A DNA stretch of 64,000 nucleotides, taken from Acidovorax sp. Root219. Lineage in GTDB: Bacteria > Pseudomonadota > Gammaproteobacteria > Burkholderiales > Burkholderiaceae_C. The notes below the pieces were generated by a model, which ran no database searches, was not told the DNA's origin, and was given only the letters and a program-made list of their open reading frames with translations. The DNA lies in NCBI RefSeq assembly GCF_001428665.1, contig NZ_LMIJ01000024.1, positions 20,277-84,276 on the forward strand. The letters run 5' to 3'. Below, one piece after another: positions 27,321 through 36,748 of the stretch. The number at the start of each line of letters is the position of its first letter. The stretch's first letter is position 1. Both the position numbers and the translations under genes were made by a program.

Positions 27321-28273
27321 CCGAAGTGGTCGAACGAGGCGTAGCGGTGGTCCACCGGCCGGCCTTGCCCATCCACCAGCCGCAGGCCGGGTTCCGCCTC
27401 GATCCCCCCGATGCGTGCCACCGGTGTCTGGCTGGTCTGCGCAGCAGCCAGCACAGCCGCACGCTGCGATGGCGGTGCGGTGAAGGCCAGTTCGTAGTCG
27501 TCGCCACCGGCCAGGGTGCACTGGCGCAGCAGCTCGGTATCCGCCACGGTGCTGCCATGGGCCATCAGGGCGCCCGTGAGCGAGGTGTCGATGCGTGCCC
27601 CCACGCCGGATGCCTTGAGGATATGGGACAGGTCGCCCAGCAACCCGTCGCTCACATCCATCGCGCTGCTGGCCACGCCGCGCAGCGCCAGGCCCAGGGC
27701 CACGCGCGGCGTGGGCTGCTCCAGCCGCTGGCGCGCGGCGGCCAGCACCTCGGGTGCCAGCGTGGTGTGGCCCAGCAGCGCCTCCAGCGCCAGCCGGGCA
27801 TCGCCCAGGGTGCCGCTCACATAGAGATCGTCGCCCGCGCGCGCGCCGCTGCGCAGCAGCGCCTGGCCGGCAGGCACTTCGCCAAACACCGTGATGCAGA
27901 TATTGAGCGGACCCTGGGTGGTGTCACCACCGACCAGCTCGCAGCCATGGGTATCGGCCAGGGCCAGCAGCCCGCGCGAGAAGCCGGCCAGCCAAGCCTC
28001 GTCCACGCGTGGCAGCGCCAGCGCCAGCGTGAAGGCCAGGGGCCGGGCTCCGCAGGCCGCCAGGTCCGACAGGTTCACGGCCAGCGCCTTATGGCCCAGT
28101 GCCTCGGGCGCCACCTCGGCAAAGAAGTGGCGGCCCTCCACCAGCATGTCGCTGGAGACGGCCAGTTGCATGCCCGGCTCAGGTGCCAGCAGCGCGCAGT
28201 CGTCCCCCACGCCCAGCGCGGCGCGGTACACGGGCCGCGTGAAATAGCGTGCGATCAGATCGAATTCACCCAT
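27317..28273 (-). CDS. thiL: Thiamine-monophosphate kinase
   Basis: The 318-residue protein starts G-E-F-D-L-I-A-R-Y and contains V-G-D-D-C at 22-26, S-D-M-L-V-E-G-R-H-F at 41-50 and the glycine/aspartate-rich D-V-S-D-G-L near residue 208. These are Mg-ATP and substrate ligands of the ThiL/PurM fold. The enzyme makes thiamine pyrophosphate from thiamine monophosphate in the cytoplasm. No Shine-Dalgarno is visible; CACAAT ends 6 nt before the ATG. pgpA-pncC, its usual partners, are about 15.7 kb away. Confidence 0.94.
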   Translation of the reverse strand: MGEFDLIARYFTRPVYRAALGVGDDCALLAPEPGMQLAVSSDMLVEGRHFFAEVAPEALGHKALAVNLSDLAACGARPLAFTLALALPRVDEAWLAGFSRGLLALADTHGCELVGGDTTQGPLNICITVFGEVPAGQALLRSGARAGDDLYVSGTLGDARLALEALLGHTTLAPEVLAAARQRLEQPTPRVALGLALRGVASSAMDVSDGLLGDLSHILKASGVGARIDTSLTGALMAHGSTVADTELLRQCTLAGGDDYELAFTAPPSQRAAVLAAAQTSQTPVARIGGIEAEPGLRLVDGQGRPVDHRYASFDHFG

Positions 28274-28315
28274 GGGTCGATTGTGGCGTGCCCCGTGTCC
28301 ATTGGCACCGACAGC

Positions 28316-28334
28316 GTGACATATCTCTGCAACA
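28316..28334 (+). promoter_or_regulatory. Weak candidate Pho box before the nuclease gene
   Basis: GTGACATATCTCTGCAACA matches the PhoB consensus at about 11 of 18 positions, with the second half the weaker. The distance to the start codon is 137 bp. Confidence 0.25.
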
Positions 28335-28470
28335 CACGGTGCCTAGAGTCACCGCTTCGTGCCCGGCTCGACCCAGAGCCAGCAGGCCTCTTGCAACTGC
28401 GCGGTGAAAACTGGCTTTCCCCCGCGCCTTCCCTTCACACCCCACCCGCACGCATGCGGAGGAAACGAGC

Positions 28471-31400
28471 ATGACCACCGTCTACCACGCCCTGTCGACC
28501 AGCAACTTCACCCAGGATTGGACCGATACCGGGCTGATCACCGCCAATGACAACTGGGATGGCGTGCCCTCCGTCGTCGGCTACCTGGGTGACATCGATG
28601 CGGCCTCCACCACCCCCTATGCCGGTGGTGATCCGCAGACGGTGCTGGGCGCCAGCAGCGGTGCCGTGGACGTGATCGCCAATCAGACCAATCCCAGCAC
28701 CAACACGTCGGGCGGGGTGGCGGAATTCCATCTCACCAACCCCGTTGTGGCATTGCAGGGCTCGGGCACGGCCGATGCCCCCGGCCTCGTGATCCACCTC
28801 GATGCCACGGGGCGCAAGGACATCGTTGTCAACTACAAGCTGCGCGACGTCGATGGCGCGGCAGACAACGCCATCCAGCCCGTGGCCCTGCAATACCGGT
28901 TGGGCAACAGTGGCAACTTCACCAATGTGCCTGCCGCTTACGTGGCCGATGCGTCCGAGGGCGGCACGGCGACCAAGGAAACCGCCGTGTCGGCCACCTT
29001 GCCGGCCGACGCCAACGGTGCTGCACAGATCCAGTTGCGCATCATCACCATCAATGCGGCCAGCAGCGACGAGTGGACCGGCATCGACGACATCGTGGTG
29101 AGTTCCACCGCGGCCGGCCCTGTCGGCCCCAGCCTGGCCTACAGCGGCTCCCTCAACGAATCCCAGGCCTTCGACGGCCACATGGCCCCAGGTGCCAAGA
29201 TCACCATCACCCTGACGGGCGAGACCTTCACCGGCACCGACGGCGCCAGCCTGCTGTCGGCCGCCACCGTCAGCAACGTGCCTGCCGGCCTCACGGCGGT
29301 GCTCACCCGCACCAGCGCCACCACGGCCGAGCTGGGCTTTACCGGCACGGCCACCAGCCATGCCAATGCCAACGACGTCAGCAACCTCACGGTCACGTTC
29401 GCCGATGGCGCCTTCACCGGCGGCTCCGCTGCCGGTGTCGCGAACGCCACCCAGAACAGCCTGAAGGTCAATTTCGCCGACATGGGCGCGGCAGGCAGCG
29501 CGCAGACCTTCACGCCCAACGCGGGCACCACCCTCGGCAGCTCCGACGCATCGGCCGCGCTGGCGCTCGACGCCAACTGGATGGTGGTGGGCGACGATGA
29601 AGCCAGCGTGCTGCGTGTCTACGACCGTGCAGGCGGCGCTGCCGTCAAGGAGTGGAACTACGGCGCCGCACTGGGCAATGGCGGCGAGCTGGACCTGGAG
29701 GCCGGCACCCGCATCGGCGACACCTTCTATTTCACCGGCTCGCACAGCAACAACAAGAGCGGCGCGGAGCAGAACAACCGCGAATACATCCTGGCCGTGA
29801 AGATCGAGGGCACGGGCGCCGACACGCAATTCACCTACCTGGGCAAGCACAGCGGCCTGGAAGACCAGCTTGTGGCCTGGGACCAGGGCAACGTCCACGG
29901 CAAGGGCGCGAACTACTTTGGCTTCGCCGCCTCGTCGGTCGGGGTGATTCCCGAAAACGTCAACGGCTTCTCCATCGAGGGCATGACCGCCTCGCAGGAC
30001 GGCAGCAAGCTCCTGGTGGCCTTCCGCGCGCCACAGACAGACGCCAACACGCGCGACAAGGCCGTGGTGCTGGCACTGGACGTGGCCGGGCTCGTCGACG
30101 CCACGGGTGGCAGCGCGCCCAACGTCAGTGCCGTGTTCGAACTCAACCTGGGCGGCCGTGGCATCCGCTCCATCGAGAAGGCCGGCGACGGCAGCTACCT
30201 GATCCTGGCCGGCCCCTCGGGCTCGGCCAGCACCGAGGTCACCCATGATTTCCGCCTGTTCCGCTGGGATGGCGTGAGCACCACACCCGCCGAGCTGGAC
30301 GTGAACCTCGACGCCCTGCGTGACGGCACGGGCGGTAGTTTCGAGACCATCGTCGACGTGCAGAGCACGGCCCAGGGCACCCTGGTGCAGTTGCTGCAGG
30401 ACAACGGCGACAGCACCTGGGGCGGTTCCACTGCGTCCAAGGACCTGCCTGCAGCGCAGCAGAAGTTCGTGGGCAACTGGGTGCAGATCGGCGCCAATGT
30501 CACCGACAGCACCGGCCCGGCGCTGGCCAGCAGCACGCCTGCCGACGATGCCGCCAACTTTGGCAAGGGTGCCGACATCGTGCTGCGCTTCAACGAGGGC
30601 GTGGCGCGCGGCACGGGCGATTTTGTGATCAAGAAGGTCAGCGACAACAGCGTGGTCGCGACCATCGCCGTGACCGACACCAGCAAGGTCACCGTGGCCT
30701 TCAACACGGTGACCATCAACCCGGCGAGCGACCTGGACGTGGGCACGGCCTACTACGTCGAAGCGGCTGCCGGCACCCTCAAGGACCATTACGGCAACAA
30801 CTGGGCCGGCCTGTCGGTCAACGCGGCGCTGAATTTCACCACCTCGGCCGCGCCCCTGCCCAAGCTGCTGATCACCGAGGTCAATTCCAACGCCACCCCC
30901 GGCGACTTCTTCGAGCTGTACAACTACGGCTCCACGGAGATCGACCTCACCGGCTGGAAATGGACCGATTCCTCAGGCGTTGTCGGCTCGATGGGAAGCT
31001 TTGCCAGCGGCACCAAGATCGCGGCCGGTGGCAAGCTGGTGGTGGCCGGTGAAACCACGGATCCCACCGCCCTGAAGACGGCCTGGGGCCTGGATGCCGG
31101 CACGAATGTCGTCGCCGTCGGCGGCCCCGGGCTGGGCAAGGGCGATGGCGTGGTCATCCTCAACGACAGCGGCCAGGTGGCGACCGCCATCAACTATGGT
31201 GGCGCTGCCTTCACCAATGGCGGCACCACGGTGAACCCGCTGGCCAAAAGCAGCGGCGGGGTGGTCAGCGTGACGGAGCATGCGGGCCTTGCCGTGGGCG
31301 GTACGGCCACCGCGTCTGCGGTGTGGGATGGCCTGTCCACCACCAACCCGACCTACAAGGCGGCCGTGGTGGGCGAGCTGGGTGCGTTTGCGCAGACCGG

Positions 31401-34400
31401 TACCCCTGCCAATATCGGCTCCCCCGGAACGCTGGTGGTAGCGCAGCCCAAGCTGCTGATCACCGAGGTCAATTCCAACGCCACGCCGGGCGACTTCTTC
31501 GAGCTGTACAACTACGGCACCACGGAGATCGACCTTTCCGGCTGGAAGTGGACCGACTCCGCTGCCGACCCCGCCAAGCTCGGTACGTTTGCGGCGGGCA
31601 CCAAGATCGCAGCCGGCGGCAAGCTGGTGGTGGCCGGTGAAGTCACCGACCCCACCGCCCTGAAGGCAGCCTGGGGGCTCGACGCCAACACCAGCGTTGT
31701 GGCCGTGGGCGGCCCCGGCCTGGGCAAGGGCGATGGCGTGGTGATCCTCGACGCCAACGGCCAGGTGGCAACGGCCATCAACTACGGCGGCACGGCCTTC
31801 ACCAATGGCAGCACGGTGGTGGCGCCCATGGCCAAGACCGGTGGCGGGGCGGTGACCGGCTCCGAGCATGCGGGAGTGGCCTTTGGCGGCACGGCCACCA
31901 CCTCGGCCGTGTGGGATGGCCTGTCCACCACCAACCCGACCTACAAGGCCGCCGTGGTCGGCCAGCTGGGCGCGTTTGCGCAGACCGGCACCCCGGCCAA
32001 CATCGGCTCGCCCGGCCTGACCAGCGCCCCGGCCATTCCACCGGGCGTCGCCCCCAGCTACACGCAGACGTTCGAGAACGCGGCAGGCTTCAACGAGTTC
32101 ACGGTGTTCAGCAAGGATGCCGATGCGGCCAGCAGCTGGTACTACAGCACGGCCACCAAGACCGCCGAAGTCAACGGCTTCGGTGACACCGCCAATGCCA
32201 ACGACTGGCTGGTCTCCAAGGCCTTCAACCTCGACGGCACGAGCGCCGAGTTCCTGAGCTTCAACACCTGGACGCGCTTTGCCGACACCGGCATCGCCGA
32301 CCCCGAAGTCAAGCTCTATTACTCCACCAACTACAGCGGCTCGGGCGACCCCACGGCCGCCACCTGGACGCAGCTGTCCTATACCCACTCCCCGGCAGAC
32401 AGCCAGGTGACCACGCCCTCGGGCCTGATCGACCTGTCGGCCATCCAGGGCAGCAACGTCCACTTCGGCTTCCAGTACCAGGCCTCTGGCACGGCGAGCA
32501 ACAGCTCCTCGAGCTGGCGCGTGGACGACTTCAAGCTGGAGAGCTTCACGGGCCCGGTGGTGTCCATCGCCGCCACCAGCGCCGACAAGCCCGAAGGCAA
32601 CAGCGGCACGACCGAGTACACCTTCACCGTGACGCGTGCGGGCGATGCCTCGGCCGCTGCCTCGGTGCAATGGGCCGTGGCGGGCTCGGGCGGCTCGCCC
32701 GTGGCGGCCGATGACTTCGTGGGCGGTGCGCTGCCCTCGGGCACCGTGGCCTTTGCGGCCGGCGAGACCAGCAAGACCCTCACCATCGGCGTGCAAGGCG
32801 ACACCAGCCTTGAGCAGGACGAGGCCTTCACCGTCACGCTGTCGGGCGCGTCCGTCGGCACCACCATCATCGGTGGCGGCACCGCACAAGGACTGGTTCG
32901 CACCGACGAAGCGCCGATCACCAGGATCCATGAGATCCAGGGCAGCAACGACACCGCACTGCTCATGGGCAACGCGGTCACCATCGAAGGCATCGTGACG
33001 GGCTACGCACCCAACCTGCAGGGCTTCTATGTGCAGGAAGAGACGGCCGACCAGGATGGCAATGCCAGCACCTCCGAAGGCATTTTCGTCTACTACGGCG
33101 GCGCGCCCATCGCCGGCCTGGACGCGAACAGCGTGGGCGACAAGGTCCGCATCAAGGGTACGGTGGCCGACTTCAAGGGCCAGACCCAGCTGACGGGCCT
33201 GTCGGGCTTCACGCTGGTGCAGGACAACGCCGGCCTGCCCGCTGCCACCGCGGTGACTTTGCCCGTGGCCAGCGCCATCCAATGGGAGGCATATGAAGGC
33301 ATGCTGGTGACCGTGCAGTCCGGCACGGCTGGCGGCCAACTGGTGGTCACCGACAACTACAACCTGGGCCAGTACGGCCAGGTCACGCTGACCTCGGATG
33401 CCATCCAGGGGCAGTACACCGAGCACAACGCGCCCAGCATCAGTGGCAACACCGACTACCTGGCCGATCTCAAGAAGGACCAGATCATCCTGGATGACCT
33501 GAGCAGCACGCAGAACCCCACGAGCCACCTCGGCCGCGGCGGCCAGCCGCTGTCGGCCAGCAACACGTTGCGCGCGGGCGATGGTGTGGCAAGCGTGACC
33601 GGCATCGTGGACCAACTGGTGGACGCGGCGGCGGCCCCGCACGAAACCAGCTACCGCATACAGCCCACGCAGGCCGTGAACTTCACGGGCGATGCACGCC
33701 CCACCGCCGCTGACATCCCGGCCAGCATCCGCAACGCCGAGATCAAGGTCGGTTCTGCCAATGTGCTCAACTACTTCACCACGCTGGGCACCGGCAGCTT
33801 CACCACGCCCGACGGCGTGGCCCAGTCCGGCCGTGGCGCCACCAACCCCGCCGAGCTGGCGCGCCAGCAGGCCAAGGTGGTCGAGAACCTGGTGGGCATG
33901 GATGCCGATGTGCTGGGCCTGATGGAAGTGCAGAACAACGGCTTTGGCGACGGCACCAGTGCCTTCGATTCGCTGGTGGACGCCCTCAACGCCAAGGCCG
34001 GTGCCGGCACCTATGCCTACATCAAGGCGCCGTACAACAACGGCGCGGCCCCGGGCGATGCGGCGACCGCAGGCACGGACGCCATCATGGTGGCCATCCT
34101 CTACAAGCCCGCCAAGGTTACCCCCGTGGGCCAGGCCGCCGTGGCCGATCCGACGGTGTACACCGCCTTCTCGGCGGCCTTTGGCAGTCGCGTGCCGGTG
34201 GCGCAGACCTTCAAATCGAATGCCGACAACGAGGAGTTCACCGTGGTGGTGAACCACTTCAAGTCCAAGGGCAGCGTGAACGACCCGGACATCGGCGACG
34301 GCCAGGGCGCCAATAACCTGGCGCGCGTGAAGGCCGCCGAAGACCTGTCGGCCTGGCTGGCCACCAAGCCCACTGGCACCACCGACAGCGACGTGCTGCT

Positions 34401-35469
34401 GGTCGGCGACTTCAACGCCTACGGCAAGGAAGACCCGATCACCAAGCTCGCCGCCAACGGCTACAGCAAGGTGTCCACGGGCAACTCCTACTCGTTCGAC
34501 GGCCTGTGGGGATCGCTCGACCATGCGCTGGCCAGCGGCAGCCTGGCGGGCCAGGTGAGCGGCACCTACAAGTGGGGCATCAATGCCGAAGAGCCCGCCG
34601 TGCTCGACTACAACATGGAGAACAAGAACGACGCGCAGGACGCGAGCTATTTCAATGCCGACCCCTACCGCTCCAGCGACCACAACCCGATCCTGATCGG
34701 TCTGAACCTCAGCAGCACGCCTGCGGCCGGCGGCGGTGGTGGTGGCACGCCCACCACGCCGACCATCCCTGTCATTCCCCCCACGGCGCCTGGCGCGCCC
34801 GCCACGTTGCAGGGCTCCGGCGGCAACGACACCATCGTCGTGCCCGACCTGCCCCTGACCCGTGTGGTCACGGGTGGCGGCGCCGACACGGTGACGGGTG
34901 GCGGTGGCGTGGACACGGTCGTGGTCTCGGCCACGCTGGCCGATGTATTGCGCCTGGGCATCAGCCAGGACAGCAGCGGCAAGGTGGTGATCAACACCCC
35001 CACGGGCCCTGTCACCCTGAGCGGCGTAGAACGCGTGGAGCTGCAGGGCAGCCTGTTTGCCTTCGACGTGGCGCTGCCCTCGGCGACCAGCGAGGGCGGC
35101 AAGACCGGCCAGATGCTGGCCCTGGCCTACACCATCTTCGGCCAGAAGCCGGACACCGCCGCCCTGAGCCAGTGGGTGCACAAGGCCGACAGCATGACGG
35201 GCCTGGACGCGCTGGCCCAGTCCTTCATCGATATGCTCGCCCCCGGCATCGGCAACGATGGTCTGGTGAACTTCCTCTTCGAGCGTGTTACGGGCGTGGC
35301 CCCCACGGCCCAGCAGGTGCAGGAGTTCTCGTCGATGATCGGCCCCGGCAAGGCCTATGCCACGCAAGGCGCCTTCCTGGCGGCGGTGGCCAAGCTGCCG
35401 ATCGCCACGGAGGGCCTGGCCGAGCTGGTGGGCGTGATCCAGCCGCTGGACGCTGCCGTGTTTCTGTGA
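28471..35469 (+). CDS. Giant multidomain extracellular nuclease, ExeM/NucH type, probable type I secretion substrate
   Basis: The 2332-residue protein has GGAGGA before its ATG and no signal peptide. In order: N-terminal strand domain (1-210), beta-propeller-like region (about 320-670), SbsA/Ig-like domain (about 680-790), two lamin-tail domains (798-993 and 994-1190), jelly-roll-like domain (about 1200-1360), Calx-beta domain (about 1363-1480), OB-fold ExeM domain (1483-1755) and endonuclease/exonuclease/phosphatase domain (about 1758-2080). The catalytic set looks complete: A-N-V-L-N, L-M-E-V-Q, V-N-H-F-K, V-G-D-F-N and S-S-D-H-N (His 2071). A proline linker, glycine-rich RTX-like repeats (about 2113-2160) and a DUF4214-like tail (2210-2332) follow. 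Secretion by a type I system encoded elsewhere is inferred. Confidence 0.85.
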   Translation: MTTVYHALSTSNFTQDWTDTGLITANDNWDGVPSVVGYLGDIDAASTTPYAGGDPQTVLGASSGAVDVIANQTNPSTNTSGGVAEFHLTNPVVALQGSGTADAPGLVIHLDATGRKDIVVNYKLRDVDGAADNAIQPVALQYRLGNSGNFTNVPAAYVADASEGGTATKETAVSATLPADANGAAQIQLRIITINAASSDEWTGIDDIVVSSTAAGPVGPSLAYSGSLNESQAFDGHMAPGAKITITLTGETFTGTDGASLLSAATVSNVPAGLTAVLTRTSATTAELGFTGTATSHANANDVSNLTVTFADGAFTGGSAAGVANATQNSLKVNFADMGAAGSAQTFTPNAGTTLGSSDASAALALDANWMVVGDDEASVLRVYDRAGGAAVKEWNYGAALGNGGELDLEAGTRIGDTFYFTGSHSNNKSGAEQNNREYILAVKIEGTGADTQFTYLGKHSGLEDQLVAWDQGNVHGKGANYFGFAASSVGVIPENVNGFSIEGMTASQDGSKLLVAFRAPQTDANTRDKAVVLALDVAGLVDATGGSAPNVSAVFELNLGGRGIRSIEKAGDGSYLILAGPSGSASTEVTHDFRLFRWDGVSTTPAELDVNLDALRDGTGGSFETIVDVQSTAQGTLVQLLQDNGDSTWGGSTASKDLPAAQQKFVGNWVQIGANVTDSTGPALASSTPADDAANFGKGADIVLRFNEGVARGTGDFVIKKVSDNSVVATIAVTDTSKVTVAFNTVTINPASDLDVGTAYYVEAAAGTLKDHYGNNWAGLSVNAALNFTTSAAPLPKLLITEVNSNATPGDFFELYNYGSTEIDLTGWKWTDSSGVVGSMGSFASGTKIAAGGKLVVAGETTDPTALKTAWGLDAGTNVVAVGGPGLGKGDGVVILNDSGQVATAINYGGAAFTNGGTTVNPLAKSSGGVVSVTEHAGLAVGGTATASAVWDGLSTTNPTYKAAVVGELGAFAQTGTPANIGSPGTLVVAQPKLLITEVNSNATPGDFFELYNYGTTEIDLSGWKWTDSAADPAKLGTFAAGTKIAAGGKLVVAGEVTDPTALKAAWGLDANTSVVAVGGPGLGKGDGVVILDANGQVATAINYGGTAFTNGSTVVAPMAKTGGGAVTGSEHAGVAFGGTATTSAVWDGLSTTNPTYKAAVVGQLGAFAQTGTPANIGSPGLTSAPAIPPGVAPSYTQTFENAAGFNEFTVFSKDADAASSWYYSTATKTAEVNGFGDTANANDWLVSKAFNLDGTSAEFLSFNTWTRFADTGIADPEVKLYYSTNYSGSGDPTAATWTQLSYTHSPADSQVTTPSGLIDLSAIQGSNVHFGFQYQASGTASNSSSSWRVDDFKLESFTGPVVSIAATSADKPEGNSGTTEYTFTVTRAGDASAAASVQWAVAGSGGSPVAADDFVGGALPSGTVAFAAGETSKTLTIGVQGDTSLEQDEAFTVTLSGASVGTTIIGGGTAQGLVRTDEAPITRIHEIQGSNDTALLMGNAVTIEGIVTGYAPNLQGFYVQEETADQDGNASTSEGIFVYYGGAPIAGLDANSVGDKVRIKGTVADFKGQTQLTGLSGFTLVQDNAGLPAATAVTLPVASAIQWEAYEGMLVTVQSGTAGGQLVVTDNYNLGQYGQVTLTSDAIQGQYTEHNAPSISGNTDYLADLKKDQIILDDLSSTQNPTSHLGRGGQPLSASNTLRAGDGVASVTGIVDQLVDAAAAPHETSYRIQPTQAVNFTGDARPTAADIPASIRNAEIKVGSANVLNYFTTLGTGSFTTPDGVAQSGRGATNPAELARQQAKVVENLVGMDADVLGLMEVQNNGFGDGTSAFDSLVDALNAKAGAGTYAYIKAPYNNGAAPGDAATAGTDAIMVAILYKPAKVTPVGQAAVADPTVYTAFSAAFGSRVPVAQTFKSNADNEEFTVVVNHFKSKGSVNDPDIGDGQGANNLARVKAAEDLSAWLATKPTGTTDSDVLLVGDFNAYGKEDPITKLAANGYSKVSTGNSYSFDGLWGSLDHALASGSLAGQVSGTYKWGINAEEPAVLDYNMENKNDAQDASYFNADPYRSSDHNPILIGLNLSSTPAAGGGGGGTPTTPTIPVIPPTAPGAPATLQGSGGNDTIVVPDLPLTRVVTGGGADTVTGGGGVDTVVVSATLADVLRLGISQDSSGKVVINTPTGPVTLSGVERVELQGSLFAFDVALPSATSEGGKTGQMLALAYTIFGQKPDTAALSQWVHKADSMTGLDALAQSFIDMLAPGIGNDGLVNFLFERVTGVAPTAQQVQEFSSMIGPGKAYATQGAFLAAVAKLPIATEGLAELVGVIQPLDAAVFL
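30862..32037 (+). repeat. Tandem 588-bp in-frame repeat encoding two lamin-tail domains
   Basis: Unit 1 (30862-31449) and unit 2 (31450-32037) begin with the same AAGCTGCTGATCACCGAGG and encode proteins that differ at few sites. The offset is exactly 196 codons, so this is an intragenic duplication that keeps the frame. Confidence 0.9.
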
Positions 35470-35490
35470 CCAGAGCGCGCCCTGGCCGCT

Positions 35491-36402
35491 TCAGCCCAGG
35501 GCGCTGCCGCCACTGCCGAACCACAGCGCCCAGTGGTCGATGCAGGCCTTGATCTTGGGCAGGCGGTGCCTGCGCGTGAGCGTGATGGCGTGGATGGGCG
35601 AGGGCTCCTCGTCCACCCAGTCGCGCAGCACGGGTGCCAGCACGCCCTGCTGCACCAGCGGTTCGGCCACCAGGGTGGCCAGCCGGGCAATGCCCAGGCC
35701 CTGCAGCGCCAGGCGCGCCGTGATGCCGGTGCTGCCGGAGCGCCAATGCCCGTCGGCCACCACCACGTGGGGCTCGCCATCGACCATGAAGGGCCAGCGG
35801 TTGAGCTGGGCCATCGCGCTGTTGGTGATGAGCCGGTGGCGGTGCAGCTCATCCGGGTGCTGCGGCTCGCCATGGGCCTGCAGGTAGGCCGGCGTGGCAT
35901 ACAGCCTGCGCACCAGGGTGCCCAGCGGGCGCGCCACCACGGTATCGCTGGTGGGCGGCCCGGTGCGGATGGCGATGTCGATGCCGTCGCGCGCCATGTC
36001 GGCCATGCGGTCGTCCACCACCAGCTCCACGCGCAGCAGTGGGTGTGCCTGCTGCAGGCTGTCGAAGCTGGGGATCAGCAGGTGCTCGGCCAACACCGAG
36101 CTGGCGGCCACGCGCACTGAGCCGCTGGCCTGGCCGCTCTGGCTGGCGAACTCGCCTTCGAGCTCGTCCATGGTGCTGGTCAGGCGTCGGCAGTACTCGA
36201 GGAAGGTGAGCCCTTCGGCCGTGGGCGTGAGGCCATGCGTCGAGCGGTGGATCAGCCGCGCATTGCAGGCCTTCTCGATGCGCGCCAGGGTGCGCGAGAC
36301 CTGGCTCACCGGCACATCGCGCTCGCGCGCCACGGCCGAGAGTGAGCCCAGGTCCGCTACGCGGACAAAGAGGTGCATGTCTTCAAAGCGGATATCGCGC
36401 AT
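35491..36402 (-). CDS. LysR-family transcriptional regulator
   Basis: The 303-residue protein has its HTH at residues 6-64, with S-A-V-A-R-E-R-D-V-P-V-S-Q-V-S-R-T-L-A-R-I-E, and an effector domain with I-A-I-R-T-G-P and G-L-G-I-A-R-L. No Shine-Dalgarno is seen and TACCAT ends 6 nt before the ATG. It faces a gene for a 66-residue protein across 145 bp that contain an AAACGCC/GGCGTTT dyad. Its regulatory target may be that small gene, or lie elsewhere. Confidence 0.9.
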   Translation of the reverse strand: MRDIRFEDMHLFVRVADLGSLSAVARERDVPVSQVSRTLARIEKACNARLIHRSTHGLTPTAEGLTFLEYCRRLTSTMDELEGEFASQSGQASGSVRVAASSVLAEHLLIPSFDSLQQAHPLLRVELVVDDRMADMARDGIDIAIRTGPPTSDTVVARPLGTLVRRLYATPAYLQAHGEPQHPDELHRHRLITNSAMAQLNRWPFMVDGEPHVVVADGHWRSGSTGITARLALQGLGIARLATLVAEPLVQQGVLAPVLRDWVDEEPSPIHAITLTRRHRLPKIKACIDHWALWFGSGGSALG

Positions 36403-36459
36403 GGACGCATGGTAGCGGGACTGGCGCGCACAACCGTGGTGGCCCTTGCAGGCTGCGCA

Positions 36460-36485
36460 AAACGCCCTTGCGCCATACGGCGTTT
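36460..36485. promoter_or_regulatory. Inverted repeat between LysR and small protein genes
   Basis: AAACGCC and GGCGTTT form perfect 7-bp arms around 12 nt, in the intergenic stretch where a LysR protein would bind. A -10-like TACAGT follows at 36506-36511, before the small gene. Confidence 0.35.
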
Positions 36486-36547
36486 CGCCCGCGCAGGCCT
36501 GTGCCTACAGTGGCCACACCCTGTTTCGAACGTGAAGGATGTGTTCC

Positions 36548-36748
36548 ATGCCGCAGATAGATGAGCTCTACCCCGACGACCTGCATCGCCTCAAGGCCGC
36601 CGCCCTCCGCGAATCCCACCGCCTGCGCGACGAAGCGCTGCAAAATGCCCCAGGTGCGCTGTGGCGCATGGCCGTACAGGCCTTGCGGCGACTGAGGGCG
36701 CCGTTCAGATCCGCGCGCCGCGAAAGCGCTGTGCCGCCTGCCGGCTGA
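36548..36748 (+). CDS. Small hypothetical protein, 66 residues
   Basis: The ATG at 36548 has AAGGA 8 nt upstream and is preferred to an ATG at 36539. The product is [10 protein letters not shown] followed by an amphipathic, Arg-rich helix, with no signal peptide. Its 3' end overlaps the ybdK 3' end by 44 bp on the opposite strand. I do not recognise the family. The ribosome-binding site and promoter-like elements support a real gene. Confidence 0.55.
   Translation: MPQIDELYPDDLHRLKAAALRESHRLRDEALQNAPGALWRMAVQALRRLRAPFRSARRESAVPPAG

Noticed and set aside
30973..35367. 1464-codon minus-strand frame opposite the nuclease gene
   Set aside because: It mirrors the nuclease codons, has no domain and no ribosome-binding site, and its composition is typical of an antisense shadow.
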